This document shows positions 1 to 8,200 of a DNA stretch of 14,165 bases, piece after piece. Source of the DNA: UBA668 sp052034175 (GTDB taxonomy: Bacteria; Actinomycetota; Acidimicrobiia; Acidimicrobiales; Ilumatobacteraceae). Numbering within the stretch: the stretch's first letter is position 1; each line of letters starts with the position of its first letter. A program made the position numbers and the translations under genes. The notes beneath the pieces were generated by a model. It searched no databases. It worked only from the letters and a program-made list of their open reading frames with translations, and had not been told where the DNA came from. The stretch covers positions 1 to 14,165 of the forward strand of contig JBPOIX010000322.1 of NCBI GenBank assembly GCA_052034175.1, written 5' to 3'.

Positions 1-449
1 CCGGCACCAGCACGGGCGGCTTGGCCACGCTGGCGTGGTGTGGGGACTCGCGGGCGTACTGGCTGCCCGACAGCGGCGCCCCGGAGCAGCTGATGGAGGA
101 CCACTCGCTCGGGACCGAGATGGTGCGTGCCGGGCTGGCCCGTGAGGAAGCCGAGGCGGACCCGACGTTCCACACGATCACCCGCTGGCTCGGTGCGGAC
201 TCCGTGGACCCGACACCGGAGCTCGCCAGCCGTGTGCTCGACGGGCCGGGGTGGGTGCTGGTGTGCAGCGACGGCCTGTGGAACTACGCCTCCTCGGCGA
301 CAGCGGTGGCCGAGCAGCTCACCGCAGCGCGAGCCGGTGGGGCCGCCACGCCGACCGAGATCGCCGACGCGCTGGTGCGCTGGGCGAACGAGCAGGGCGG
401 CCACGACAACATCACCGCCGCCCTCGGCCGCTGGGAGCCGCGATCATGA
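1..449 (+). CDS. PP2C-family Ser/Thr protein phosphatase, C-terminal part
   Basis: The gene is cut by the left window edge; its frame is open from base 3 and ends at TGA 447-449. About 148 residues are visible. They carry the PP2C (PPM) hallmarks in order: GDSRAY near the start of the visible part, SDGLW in the middle, and GGHDNITA close to the end. The Asp residues of SDG and HDN are metal ligands in this family. The enzyme would remove phosphate from Ser/Thr using two Mn/Mg ions, and no membrane segment is visible in this part. The TTG at 21 is not a credible start, because the frame continues upstream with family-like residues (GTSTGG just before it). It is followed by a vWA protein and a zinc-ribbon/FHA protein, so it is probably the phosphatase of a Ser/Thr phosphorylation module whose kinase may lie to the left, outside the window. 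Confidence 0.9.
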   Translation, partial: GTSTGGLATLAWCGDSRAYWLPDSGAPEQLMEDHSLGTEMVRAGLAREEAEADPTFHTITRWLGADSVDPTPELASRVLDGPGWVLVCSDGLWNYASSATAVAEQLTAARAGGAATPTEIADALVRWANEQGGHDNITAALGRWEPRS

Positions 450-456
450 ACCGGTC

Positions 457-473
457 CCCACGCGGCGCGTGGG
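457..473 (+). other. GC-rich hairpin between phosphatase and vWA gene
   Basis: CCCACGC (457-463) and GCGTGGG (467-473) form a perfect 7-bp stem with a 3-base loop, beginning 8 bases after the phosphatase stop. There is no T-run. It is followed at once by TACGCT (474-479), which resembles a -10 hexamer and could give the vWA gene its own transcript with a short leader. Attenuator, RNA-processing or chance structure are all possible in such GC-rich DNA. Confidence 0.4.
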
Positions 474-506
474 TACGCTGGCCGTCCGTGAAGGGTGAGG
501 TGTCGA

Positions 507-1787
507 ATGGCTGAGTTCGCCGCTGAGGTGTTCCAGAACGAGTTCCTGGCCGAGGGTGCCACCGACGTGCATGCAGTGGTGTCGGTGACATGCCGTGGCG
601 CCGGCCAGGCCGGCGCGCAGGGCGAGGTGGCGGAGGTCATCATCGTCGACACCTCGGGCAGCATGGACATGCCGCCGACGAAGATCTCCGCGGCGCGGAG
701 GGAGGCCAAGGTGGCGATCGGGGAGATCGTCGATGGTGCCTGGTTCGCCGTCGTCAGCGGCCACAGCGTGGCGCAGATGGTGTACCCCTCGCACCCGGGG
801 CTGGCGAAGATGTCGCCGGTCACGCGAGCCGAAGCGGTGCAGATGATCGAACGGCTGCGCAGTGGTGGCGCCACGGCCATCGGCGCGTGGGTGGCCGCGG
901 CGACGGAGCTGTTCGAGCAGGTGCCCGGCGCGCAGAAGCACGCCATCCTGCTCACCGACGGCAAGATCGAAGGCGAGCCCGCGGGCGCGTTGGGCCAGGC
1001 GCTGGTGGGGGCCGAAGGCAAGTTCCAGTGCGACTGCCGCGGCATCGGCGACGACTGGGTGGTCGACGAACTGCGCACGATCGCCACCACCCTGCTCGGC
1101 AGCGTGGACATCGTGGCGGAGCCGGCGGACCTCGAAGCGGACTTCGAGGAGATGATGCGCGGCGCGATGAGCCGCGGCGTGGCCGATGCCCGGCTGCGGG
1201 TGTGGACACCGCAGGGGAGCGAGGTGCTGTTCGTGCGGCAGGTGGCGCCGGCGGTGGACGAGTTGACCGCCCGCGGCAGCCAGGTCAGCCCGCTGGTGCG
1301 CGAGTTCCCCACGGGTGCCTGGACGGACGAGTCGCGGGACTACCACGTGGCGGTGCGGGTGCCCACGGCCGAGGTCGGCAACGAACGCCTTGCGGCCCGG
1401 GTCGAAGTGGTGATCAACGACTCCGTGCTGGCCAAGGGTTTGGTGAAGGCGCTCTGGAGCTCGGACTCCCAGCTCACCACCCGGATCGACCCTGCGGTGG
1501 CGCACTACACCGGGCAGACCAAGCTGGCCGATGTCATCCAGAAGGGCCTGGCGGCGAAGGCGTCCGGCGATGAACGCACGGCCACCGTTCTGCTCGGTGA
1601 AGCCGCCAAGCTGGCGCACGAGACGGGCAACGAGAACACGACCCGGCTGCTGGAGAAGGTCGTGGACGTGGTGGACGCCGACGCCGGCACGGTGCGCCTG
1701 AAGCAGCAGGTGCAGAAGGCCGACGAGATGGCGCTGGACACGCGCAGCACCAAGACCACCCGCATCCGCCGGGAGCCTGCTCCGTGA
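507..1787 (+). CDS. vWA (MIDAS) domain protein
   Basis: This is a 426-residue protein. The ATG at 507 is preferred over the in-frame GTG at 495 because GGGTGAGG (493-500) is a well-spaced ribosome binding site. A von Willebrand A domain occupies roughly residues 40-220 and has a complete MIDAS metal site: DTSGSM at 48-53, Thr123 in SGGAT, and Asp151 in LLTDG. The C-terminal half has beta-rich then helical character, ending in a basic Thr-rich tail (STKTTRIRR). There is no signal peptide or membrane helix, so it should be cytosolic. vWA proteins are protein-interaction scaffolds that bind partners through the metal. It lies between a PP2C phosphatase and an FHA protein and overlaps the latter by 4 bases (GTGA), implying translational coupling. 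The layout recalls the TerY-type vWA/PP2C/kinase modules, but the exact role is unknown. Confidence 0.88.
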   Translation: MAEFAAEVFQNEFLAEGATDVHAVVSVTCRGAGQAGAQGEVAEVIIVDTSGSMDMPPTKISAARREAKVAIGEIVDGAWFAVVSGHSVAQMVYPSHPGLAKMSPVTRAEAVQMIERLRSGGATAIGAWVAAATELFEQVPGAQKHAILLTDGKIEGEPAGALGQALVGAEGKFQCDCRGIGDDWVVDELRTIATTLLGSVDIVAEPADLEADFEEMMRGAMSRGVADARLRVWTPQGSEVLFVRQVAPAVDELTARGSQVSPLVREFPTGAWTDESRDYHVAVRVPTAEVGNERLAARVEVVINDSVLAKGLVKALWSSDSQLTTRIDPAVAHYTGQTKLADVIQKGLAAKASGDERTATVLLGEAAKLAHETGNENTTRLLEKVVDVVDADAGTVRLKQQVQKADEMALDTRSTKTTRIRREPAP

Positions 1788-2506
1788 GCACGGTGGCCTG
1801 CCCGAACGGGCATCAGAGCACCGACCCGGAGTGGTGCGACACGTGTGGCGCGCGCATCGGCGCTCCGGCCGGGGGTTCCGACCCTGCGGTACCGGTTGCC
1901 CCGCAGGCTGCCTCGCAGGTCGGGGCTGCGCCGGTGGGCTGCCCTCACTGCGGCGAAGCCAACCTTGCCGATGCCCTGTTCTGCGAGAGCTGTGGCTACG
2001 ACTTCACCACCGGCCAGACGCCGGCGGGGGCGGCACCGACGATTGATCCGCCCGCCCCGGTGCTGCCGACCAGCCCGCTGTCCGCCCGGCAGCCCGTGCC
2101 GCTGTCGAACGTGGAATGGATCGTGGTCGTCGAGGTGGACCCCGAGTGGTATGCGCTGAAGGGTGCGCTCGCCGACCAGCCCTGCCCGCCCGTGTCGTCG
2201 CGCACGGTCCCGCTGGCGAACCACACCGCACTCATCGGGCGCACGTCGGCGTCACGCGGGGTGAAGCCCGAGGTGGCGCTGGACGGCGACACGGGCGTGT
2301 CCCGCCGGCACGCCCAGTTCGTACGCGACGCCGACCAGCTCACCGTGGTGGACCTGTCGAGCACGAACGGCACGTACGTGGTCACAGGCGCCACCGCTCC
2401 GGGCGACGACGTGCAGCCTCTCGTGCCGGGCGTGCCGTCCGTGCTCGCCGACGGCGACCGGGTCTACGTCGGCGCCTGGACCCGCCTCACCGTCCGCCTC
2501 GCGTAA
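1784..2506 (+). CDS. Zinc-ribbon and FHA domain protein
   Basis: This 240-residue protein starts at a GTG whose GTGA overlaps the stop of the vWA gene. Two zinc-ribbon-like clusters lie at the N-terminus: Cys6 with His10, Cys18 and Cys21, then CPHCG (53-57) with CESCG (67-71). A Pro-rich linker follows (about 80-107). The C-terminal FHA domain (about 149-235) has the family signatures: IGR with Arg153, GVSRRHAQF with Ser173 and His176, STNGT with Asn195, and LADGDRVYVG. FHA domains bind phosphothreonine peptides, and the Arg and Ser above are the usual phosphate contacts. Together with the phosphatase and vWA protein it probably reads out phosphorylation by a Ser/Thr kinase. The Thr-rich tail of the neighbouring vWA protein is one candidate ligand, by inference only. 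The stop is TAA, the only non-TGA terminator among the genes here. Confidence 0.9.
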   Translation: MSTVACPNGHQSTDPEWCDTCGARIGAPAGGSDPAVPVAPQAASQVGAAPVGCPHCGEANLADALFCESCGYDFTTGQTPAGAAPTIDPPAPVLPTSPLSARQPVPLSNVEWIVVVEVDPEWYALKGALADQPCPPVSSRTVPLANHTALIGRTSASRGVKPEVALDGDTGVSRRHAQFVRDADQLTVVDLSSTNGTYVVTGATAPGDDVQPLVPGVPSVLADGDRVYVGAWTRLTVRLA

Positions 2507-2536
2507 GGGCCCGCGCTCGGTCCTGTGTTGCGTGAC

Positions 2537-2550
2537 GTCGAACGCGTTCG
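2537..2550. repeat. Palindromic word GTCGAACGCGTTCG, copy 1
   Basis: The word sits 31 bases after the FHA gene stop, in the convergent gap. Its core CGAACGCGTTCG (2539-2550) is a perfect palindrome. The same 14 bases recur at 10631-10644 in another gap, where the palindrome extends to 16 bases. It has no room for a hairpin loop, so a protein-binding site is more likely than an RNA structure. The function is unknown. Confidence 0.4.
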
Positions 2551-2589
2551 CCGTCAACGTGGCGCGGCGGCGGGCAGGTGTCGGATTCT

Positions 2590-2639
2590 CCCAGCGACAG
2601 GTTTCCCTGCGCACAGGTGCAGGGAAACCTGTCGCTGGG
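2590..2639. terminator. 21-bp perfect inverted repeat in convergent gap
   Basis: The arms 2590-2610 and 2619-2639 are exact reverse complements (21 bp, beginning CCCAGCGACAGG) around an 8-base spacer; a G-T and a C-G pair could shorten the loop to 4. It lies between two genes transcribed toward each other (FHA ending at 2506, acyltransferase ending at 2690), where a bidirectional terminator is expected. Neither side has a T-run, so it would be an I-shaped actinobacterial terminator. The unusual length and perfection also allow a REP/MITE-like dispersed palindrome. Confidence 0.6.
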
Positions 2640-2689
2640 CCAGGAGAAGAAGGTGGTCCCGCCCGTTCGCCGGGCTGGCGGCGCGCCGG

Positions 2690-4066
2690 TCAGCCGGCCG
2701 CCAACTCGCACACGTCGGCGAAGCCGGCCCGCAGGCATTCGGCCATCACGTCGGGGTCGGGGATGGCGGCCGCGTCCATGTTGGCGCCGATGCAGCACAT
2801 GCCGTTGTAGCTCATCAGGGTGATGTTCACCGCAGAGCCGGCGGTGGGGCCGAACGGGAAGAAGCGCAGCACCTTCATGCCTTCCAGCCACATCGGCATC
2901 GGCACGCCGGGCACGTTGCTGGCCAGGAAGTCCACGCCCTTGAGCATCGTGCCGATCACACCCTTGGGCATCAGGTTGAGGAAGCCTGCCATCGCCTCGG
3001 TGTGGTCCAGCGCCTTCTCGTGGCGGACGCCTTCGACCACTGCGTGCAGATCCTTGATCCGCTCCGCCGGGGTGGCTTCGTCCACCGGCACGGTGAACCG
3101 GGTGACGGTGACATGGTTGCCGCCCGCCTCGTCGCCGGCCGTGCGCTGGCTGATCGGCATGGCCACGCGCAGTTCGTGCACCTCGGTGCCGTGGTACTGG
3201 TGGTACTTCTGCAGGCCGGCGGTGATGCCGGCGAGGAAGCCGTCGTTGAGCCGTCCGCCGCCCGCCCTGGATGCCGCGTGCAGGTGCCCAACCTCGACCT
3301 CGATGGTGCGGTAGTTGGAGGACATCATCCGCCCCACCATCACCGAGGACTTCGGTGTCGACGTGGGAGCGAGGAACTTGGCGACGGAGACCGCCGTGCC
3401 GACCGCCTCGGCGACAGCCTGCTGTGGGTGGCGGACCGCGTGGAGCAGACGGGGGAGCGCCGAGCGGGCCTGCTGGCGGCCGAAGTCCACCACGCCTTCC
3501 ACGTCGTGCAGGATCACGTCCCGCAGCAGCTCCGAGCCGGAGGTGGTCTTCATCGGTGGGCGCTGGGTGCGCGCCGTCGCCGCCGGCGCGGGCTCGAAGT
3601 CGAACAGGTGGGCCGCCAGCTGCACGGCGCCGATGCCGTCGGTGACCACATGGTGCGCCTTCATCACGAACGCGGCATGCCCATCGGGCCCGACACCCTC
3701 CACGAGTGTGAACTCCCACAGGGGCCGGGCGGCGTCGAACCCGCCGGCGGCCTCCGTGCGCGCCCAGTCCATCAGGTCCTGCACCAAGCTGCCCTCGGGC
3801 AGTCGAACGTGGCGCAGGTGGTAGTGCAGGTCGAAGTCCGGGTCCTCCACCCAGCGCAGCGTGGTCGGGTGCAGGGGCACCGGCACGACCTTCTCCCGCA
3901 GCGCCGCCACATGGTGGGTGACCTCCTCGACCCGGGTGTGCACGCGCGACCACTCGGGCACCCCCTCGAGCAGGACGACACCCATGATCGTGCTGCGCAG
4001 CAATGGGTCGGCCTCGACCATCCACATGATGGTGTCGTTCTGGCTGAGGTATGAATGATCGGGCAT
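2690..4066 (-). CDS. WS/DGAT-family O-acyltransferase
   Basis: This 458-residue protein has the usual length for bacterial wax ester synthase/acyl-CoA:diacylglycerol acyltransferases. The start at 4066 is chosen because GGAGGGG (4080-4074 on the minus strand) lies 7 bases upstream; an in-frame ATG at 4117 lacks this and adds residues outside the family fold. The N-terminus LSQNDTIMWMVE matches the family's opening helix. The catalytic HHxxxDG motif is HHVVTDG (138-144), preceded by RPLWE (114-118). The second half carries the SYNG and GP-type motifs of the C-terminal domain. It would transfer an acyl chain from acyl-CoA to a fatty alcohol or diacylglycerol, making wax esters or triacylglycerol at the membrane/lipid-body surface. 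The DyP peroxidase gene lies 79 bases upstream on the same strand, and co-transcription is possible. Paralogues with unknown acceptors are common, so the substrate is not settled. Confidence 0.92.
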   Translation of the reverse strand: MPDHSYLSQNDTIMWMVEADPLLRSTIMGVVLLEGVPEWSRVHTRVEEVTHHVAALREKVVPVPLHPTTLRWVEDPDFDLHYHLRHVRLPEGSLVQDLMDWARTEAAGGFDAARPLWEFTLVEGVGPDGHAAFVMKAHHVVTDGIGAVQLAAHLFDFEPAPAATARTQRPPMKTTSGSELLRDVILHDVEGVVDFGRQQARSALPRLLHAVRHPQQAVAEAVGTAVSVAKFLAPTSTPKSSVMVGRMMSSNYRTIEVEVGHLHAASRAGGGRLNDGFLAGITAGLQKYHQYHGTEVHELRVAMPISQRTAGDEAGGNHVTVTRFTVPVDEATPAERIKDLHAVVEGVRHEKALDHTEAMAGFLNLMPKGVIGTMLKGVDFLASNVPGVPMPMWLEGMKVLRFFPFGPTAGSAVNITLMSYNGMCCIGANMDAAAIPDPDVMAECLRAGFADVCELAAG

Positions 4067-4117
4067 GGCTGGTCCCCTCCGCGGTGCATGGTGCGACGCG
4101 TGTTCACCAGCGCACAA

Positions 4118-4157
4118 GGGCCGTTCGGCCCGGCCGTACGGGCACTCAGCCGAGTGC
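4118..4157 (-). other. Two short hairpins after the DyP gene
   Basis: GCACTC (4142-4147) and GAGTGC (4152-4157) form a 6-bp stem with a 4-base loop that overlaps the DyP stop codon. A second one, GGGCC/GGCCC (4118-4122 and 4127-4131), lies just downstream on the minus strand. There is no T-run. They could weaken transcription between the peroxidase and the acyltransferase, but short GC stems are frequent in such DNA. Confidence 0.3.
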
Positions 4158-5036
4158 GTCGCCCAACGCCTCCAGGCTGGGCACGAACCAGTAGGCGCCG
4201 GTGACGGGCGTGGAGAACTCGGTGAGACGGTCGCGCAGGCCGTCGTCCGTGGCGCCGAACATGCGCTCCAGCATCGCCGTGAAGCGGTGCGGGTCGGCGC
4301 TGAAGGCCACGAACTGCAGCCCGTGCTCGCGCACCGTCCCGTAGGGCACGCTGCGACGGTAGATCTCCACCTCGTCGCCGTCGGCGTCCTCCATCACGAC
4401 GCGTGCGATGTGCGCCGTGGCCGGCTTGGTGTCGTCGTCCAACTCCACGTCGTCGGCCTTGGTACGGCCGATCACGCCTTCCTGCTCCGCCACCGGCAGG
4501 GCGTGGAACGCCGCGAGGTCGTGCACCCACCGCTGGGTGAGGGCGAACGACCCTGCTTCTCCCGGCTCGCCCGCCGGCACCAGCGCCACGGTGAACGCCT
4601 CCTCCAACGCCGGGTTCTCGGTGCCGTCGACGAAGCCGGTGAGGTCGCGGCTGTCGTGATAGACGAACCCGGCTACCTCCTCGGCCACCGTGGCCACCGG
4701 GGCCAGCGTGGCGGCCACCTGGCGAGTCACGTCCAGCAGCACGTCGTCGCCCGTGCCGTGCACCCACACCCACATGTCGTGTTCGGTGGCGGGTACGCCG
4801 TCGAGGTCGGGGAACTCGGTCAGCTCCGCCGGGGCGGCGCCGCTGGCGAGTTGGCGCCACAGTGCGGGGGAGAACCCGATGACGATGTTCGCCCCGCCGG
4901 CGGCGACGCTCGGCTGGCGGAGGGGGGCCAGCGCGGCGAGCACGTCTGCCGCCGCCACATCGGCCCGCAGATCGAACTCGAGGTGACGGTGGGAGCGGGT
5001 GCCCTGAGCGAAGATGCCCGGCTGCGGAGTTGCCAT
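4146..5036 (-). CDS. DyP-type (dye-decolorizing) heme peroxidase
   Basis: This 296-residue protein has the size of short bacterial DyP peroxidases of the YfeX-like group. The family signature GFVDGTENP starts at residue 134, with the distal Asp at 137. The proximal heme ligand is most likely His209 (in TAHIAR), and a distal Arg lies in YRRSVPYG (227 or 228). The C-terminus AYWFVPSLEALG is the usual end of the fold. It uses peroxide to oxidise phenolic or dye-like substrates; the physiological substrate is generally unknown. No Sec or Tat signal is present and no encapsulin-targeting tail follows, so it should be a free cytosolic enzyme. The ATG at 5036 has no clear Shine-Dalgarno. TAACACT sits just upstream (5049-5043, minus strand), so a leaderless or near-leaderless transcript is possible. 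It is divergent from the PFOR gene. Confidence 0.93.
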   Translation of the reverse strand: MATPQPGIFAQGTRSHRHLEFDLRADVAAADVLAALAPLRQPSVAAGGANIVIGFSPALWRQLASGAAPAELTEFPDLDGVPATEHDMWVWVHGTGDDVLLDVTRQVAATLAPVATVAEEVAGFVYHDSRDLTGFVDGTENPALEEAFTVALVPAGEPGEAGSFALTQRWVHDLAAFHALPVAEQEGVIGRTKADDVELDDDTKPATAHIARVVMEDADGDEVEIYRRSVPYGTVREHGLQFVAFSADPHRFTAMLERMFGATDDGLRDRLTEFSTPVTGAYWFVPSLEALGDALG

Positions 5037-5175
5037 GGAGCCAGTGTTAGCCCGCGGGTGGCGTAGTTGCCAACCCCTCGACGACCGTGACGTTTGGGCA
5101 GGGCCGCTGAGTCTGGCCTCGGGCCGTTCTGTGTCAAGACTTCGGCGCCGCAGCCCCTGGTCAGCGCCCGACAGC

Positions 5176-5187
5176 CTTTACGTAAAG
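5176..5187. promoter_or_regulatory. AT-richer palindrome CTTTACGTAAAG in divergent promoter region
   Basis: This is a perfect 12-base palindrome in the 212-base gap between the divergent DyP and PFOR genes, ending 61 bases before the PFOR start. It is conspicuously AT-rich compared with its surroundings, as operators often are in high-GC genomes. The cognate regulator cannot be named. The rest of the gap (5037-5248) holds the two promoters and no recognisable gene. Confidence 0.4.
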
Positions 5188-5236
5188 CCCGGGGGTGCGG
5201 GGGCGAAAGGCCCTAACTGATGGCGGACGGGGGGCA

Positions 5237-5248
5237 TACGTTGCAGGT
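5237..5248 (+). promoter_or_regulatory. Leaderless promoter of the PFOR gene
   Basis: TACGTT (5237-5242) matches the TAnnnT -10 consensus and ends 6 bases before the GTG at 5249, so transcription would begin at or next to the start codon. No good Shine-Dalgarno is correctly spaced. The -35 region is weak (TAACTG, 5214-5219, 17-base spacing). Confidence 0.5.
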
Positions 5249-8200
5249 GTGACCCCCGATCCAGTATCCGTCGCGCCCGTGGGGCGCGAAGTGGTCGACG
5301 CCAGCGAGGCCGTCGCCCGGGTGGCACACCTCCTCTCCGAGGTGATCGCCATCTATCCCATCACCCCCGCGTCCGTCATGGGCGAGCACGCCGACAGCTG
5401 GAGCGCCCGCGGGCACACCAACCTGTGGGGCGTCGTGCCCGAGGTGATCGAGATGCAGAGCGAGGCCGGCGCGGCCGGTGCGCTGCACGGCGCCGTGTTG
5501 CGTGGCGCCCTCGCCACCACGTTCACCGCCAGCCAGGGCCTGCTGCTGATGCTGCCCGACATGTTCAAGATCGCCGGTGAGCTCACTCCGGCCGTCATCC
5601 ATGTGGCCGCCCGCAGCGTGGCCACCCACGCGCTGAGCATCTTCGGCGACCACAGCGACGTGATGGCCGCGCGCACCACCGGCTTCGCCCAGCTCAGCGC
5701 GGCCGGCGTGCAGGAGGCCGGCGACATGGCGGCCATCGCCCACGCGGCCACCCTCGCCAGCCGGGTGCCGTTCCTCAACTTCTTCGACGGCTTCCGCACC
5801 AGCCACGAGGTGAACACCGTCGAGGTGCCCTCCGCCGACCAGCTGCGGGCCCTCATCGACGACACCCACATCGCCGCCCACCGCGCCCGCGGGCTGGACC
5901 CCAACCGGCCGGTGCTGCGCGGCAGCGCGCAGAACCCCGACGTGTTCTTCCAGGCCCGCGAGGCGTGCAACCCGTTCCACGCTGCAGTGCCCGGCATCGT
6001 GCAGGCCACGATGGACCGCTTCGCCGAGATCACCGGCCGGCAGTACCACCTGGCCGAGTACCACGGTGCCCCGGACGCCGAGCGCGTCATCGTGCTCATG
6101 GGCTCCGGCGCCGGCGCCGTCCGCGAAGCCGTGGATGCCCTCAACGCCGCCGGCGAGCGCGTCGGCATGGTGACCCTGCACCTCTACCGGCCGTTCCCGG
6201 TGGAGCAGGTGCTGGCCGCGCTGCCGCCCTCGACGCGCACCATCGCCGTGCTCGACCGCACCAAAGAGCCGGGCGCGCCATTCGAGCCGTTGCACCTGGA
6301 CATGCTCTCGGCGGTGTGGCACAGCAGCACCGATCAGTGGGCGGGCGGTCAGCGCCCCCGCGTGTTCGGCGGCCGCTACGGGTTGAGCAGCAAGGAGTTC
6401 ACCCCGGCGATGGCCAAGGCGGTCTTCGACGAAGCCGCAGCAGCGGAGCCGAAGAACTCGTTCACGGTCGGCATCATCGACGACGTCACCCACCTCAGCC
6501 TCGCGGTCGACCCGTCGTTCCGCACCGACCACGCCAAGGTGCGTGCGGTGTTCTACGGCCTGGGCTCGGACGGCACGGTGGGGGCCAACAAGAACACGGC
6601 GAAGATCGTCGGCACGCACAGCCCGCTGCACGTGCAGGCCTACTTCGTCTACGACTCGAAGAAGTCCGGCAGCGTCACGTTCAGCCACCTGCGCTTCGAC
6701 GAGCAGCCCATCGGCAGCACCTACCTCATCGACACGGCCACGTTCGTCGGCGTGCACCAGTGGAACTTCCTCGAGCGGCTGGACGTGCTCGGCCTGGCCG
6801 CACCCGGGGCCACCGTGCTCCTCAACGCGCCCTACCCGGCGGACCAGGTGTGGGGCCACCTCACCGCCGAGGTGCAGGAGCAGGTGTTGGCCAAGGGCCT
6901 GCGCCTGTACTCGATCGATGCCGCCAAGGTGGCCCGCGCGGCGGGCCTCGGCAACCGCATCAACACCGTCATGCAGGCCTGCTTCTTCGCCCTCGCCGAC
7001 GTGCTGCCCACCGAGCAGGCCCTCGCCGAGCTGCGGGAGGCCATTGCCCACAGATACGGCTCGCGTGGTGAAGTGGTGGTCGAGCGCAATGTGGCTGCGG
7101 TGGACACCTCGCTGGTGGACCTGCACGAGGTGGTGCTCGGCGGCACGGTCACCGCCACCGCGCGCCGCCGCCCCGCAGTGGCTGCGAACGCGCCGGACTT
7201 CGTGCAGCGGGTCACCGCACGCATGCTGGCGGGGGAGGGCGATCTGCTGCCCGTCAGTGCGCTGCCGCCGGATGGGGCGTTCCCCACCGGCACGGCGAAG
7301 TGGGAGAAGCGGTCGATCGCCGCGGAGATCCCGGTCTGGGAGGCGGACCTGTGCATCGACTGTGGCAAGTGCGCCATCGTCTGCCCGCACGCGGCGATCC
7401 GGATGAAGGTCTACGAACCGGCGGCGCTGGAGGCCGCCGGTGCAGGCAGTCTGAAGTCGAAGGACTTCCGCAGCCGCGAAGTGCCGGGGATGAAGCTCAC
7501 CGTGCAGGTCGCGCCGGACGACTGCACCGGCTGTGGCGTGTGCGTGCAGAGCTGCCCAGCGCACGACAAGAGCGAGGTGAAGCGCAAGAGCATCAACATG
7601 CAGCCGTTCGCCGAGCACGCGGCCGTGGAGCGCGTGGCCTGGGACTCGTTCCTTCGTGTCGACGCCGCCGACCCCGCCCAGTGGGACCCTGCGAGCGTGA
7701 AGACCAGCCAGCTGCGCGAGCCGCTGTTCGAGTTCAGCGGTGCGTGCGCCGGGTGTGGCGAGACGCCGTACCTGAAGCTGCTCACCCAACTGTTCGGCGA
7801 CCACATGATCATCGCCAACGCCACCGGGTGCAGCAGCATCTACGGCGGCAACCTGCCCACCACCCCCTACTCGTGCAACAGCGAGGGGCGCGGCCCGGCC
7901 TGGGCGAACAGCCTGTTCGAGGACAACGCCGAGTTCGGCCTGGGCATCCGCCTCGGGGTGGAGGCCCAGGGTCGCACTGCGGCGGTGCTGGTGGAGGCGC
8001 TGCGCGGTCAGCTGGCGCCATCCCTCGGCGAGGCCGCGATCGACGAGCTGCTGGCGCACACGGACGACGACGGTGAGGACGGCATCCGCGCCCAGCGGGT
8101 GCGGGTCGCGGCGCTGAAGGCCGCGCTGGCCGGCGCCACCGACCCCGACGCCCTCCGCCTGCTGGACCTGGCGGACAGCCTGGTGCGTACCAGCGTGTGG

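Noticed and set aside
444..1619. 391-codon antisense frame over the vWA gene
   Set aside because: It has the same GC-bias shadow character (His/Arg/Gly-rich, no domain); the sense frame has a full MIDAS site and an RBS.
4067..4117. Upstream ATG (4117) as start of the WS/DGAT gene
   Set aside because: The extra 17 residues do not resemble the family, and a strong GGAGGGG site is correctly spaced for 4066.
4146..4190. Encapsulin cargo-loading tail on the DyP peroxidase
   Set aside because: The protein ends with the normal fold terminus (SLEALGDALG), has no linker plus SLxIGSLK-like tail, and no encapsulin gene is nearby.
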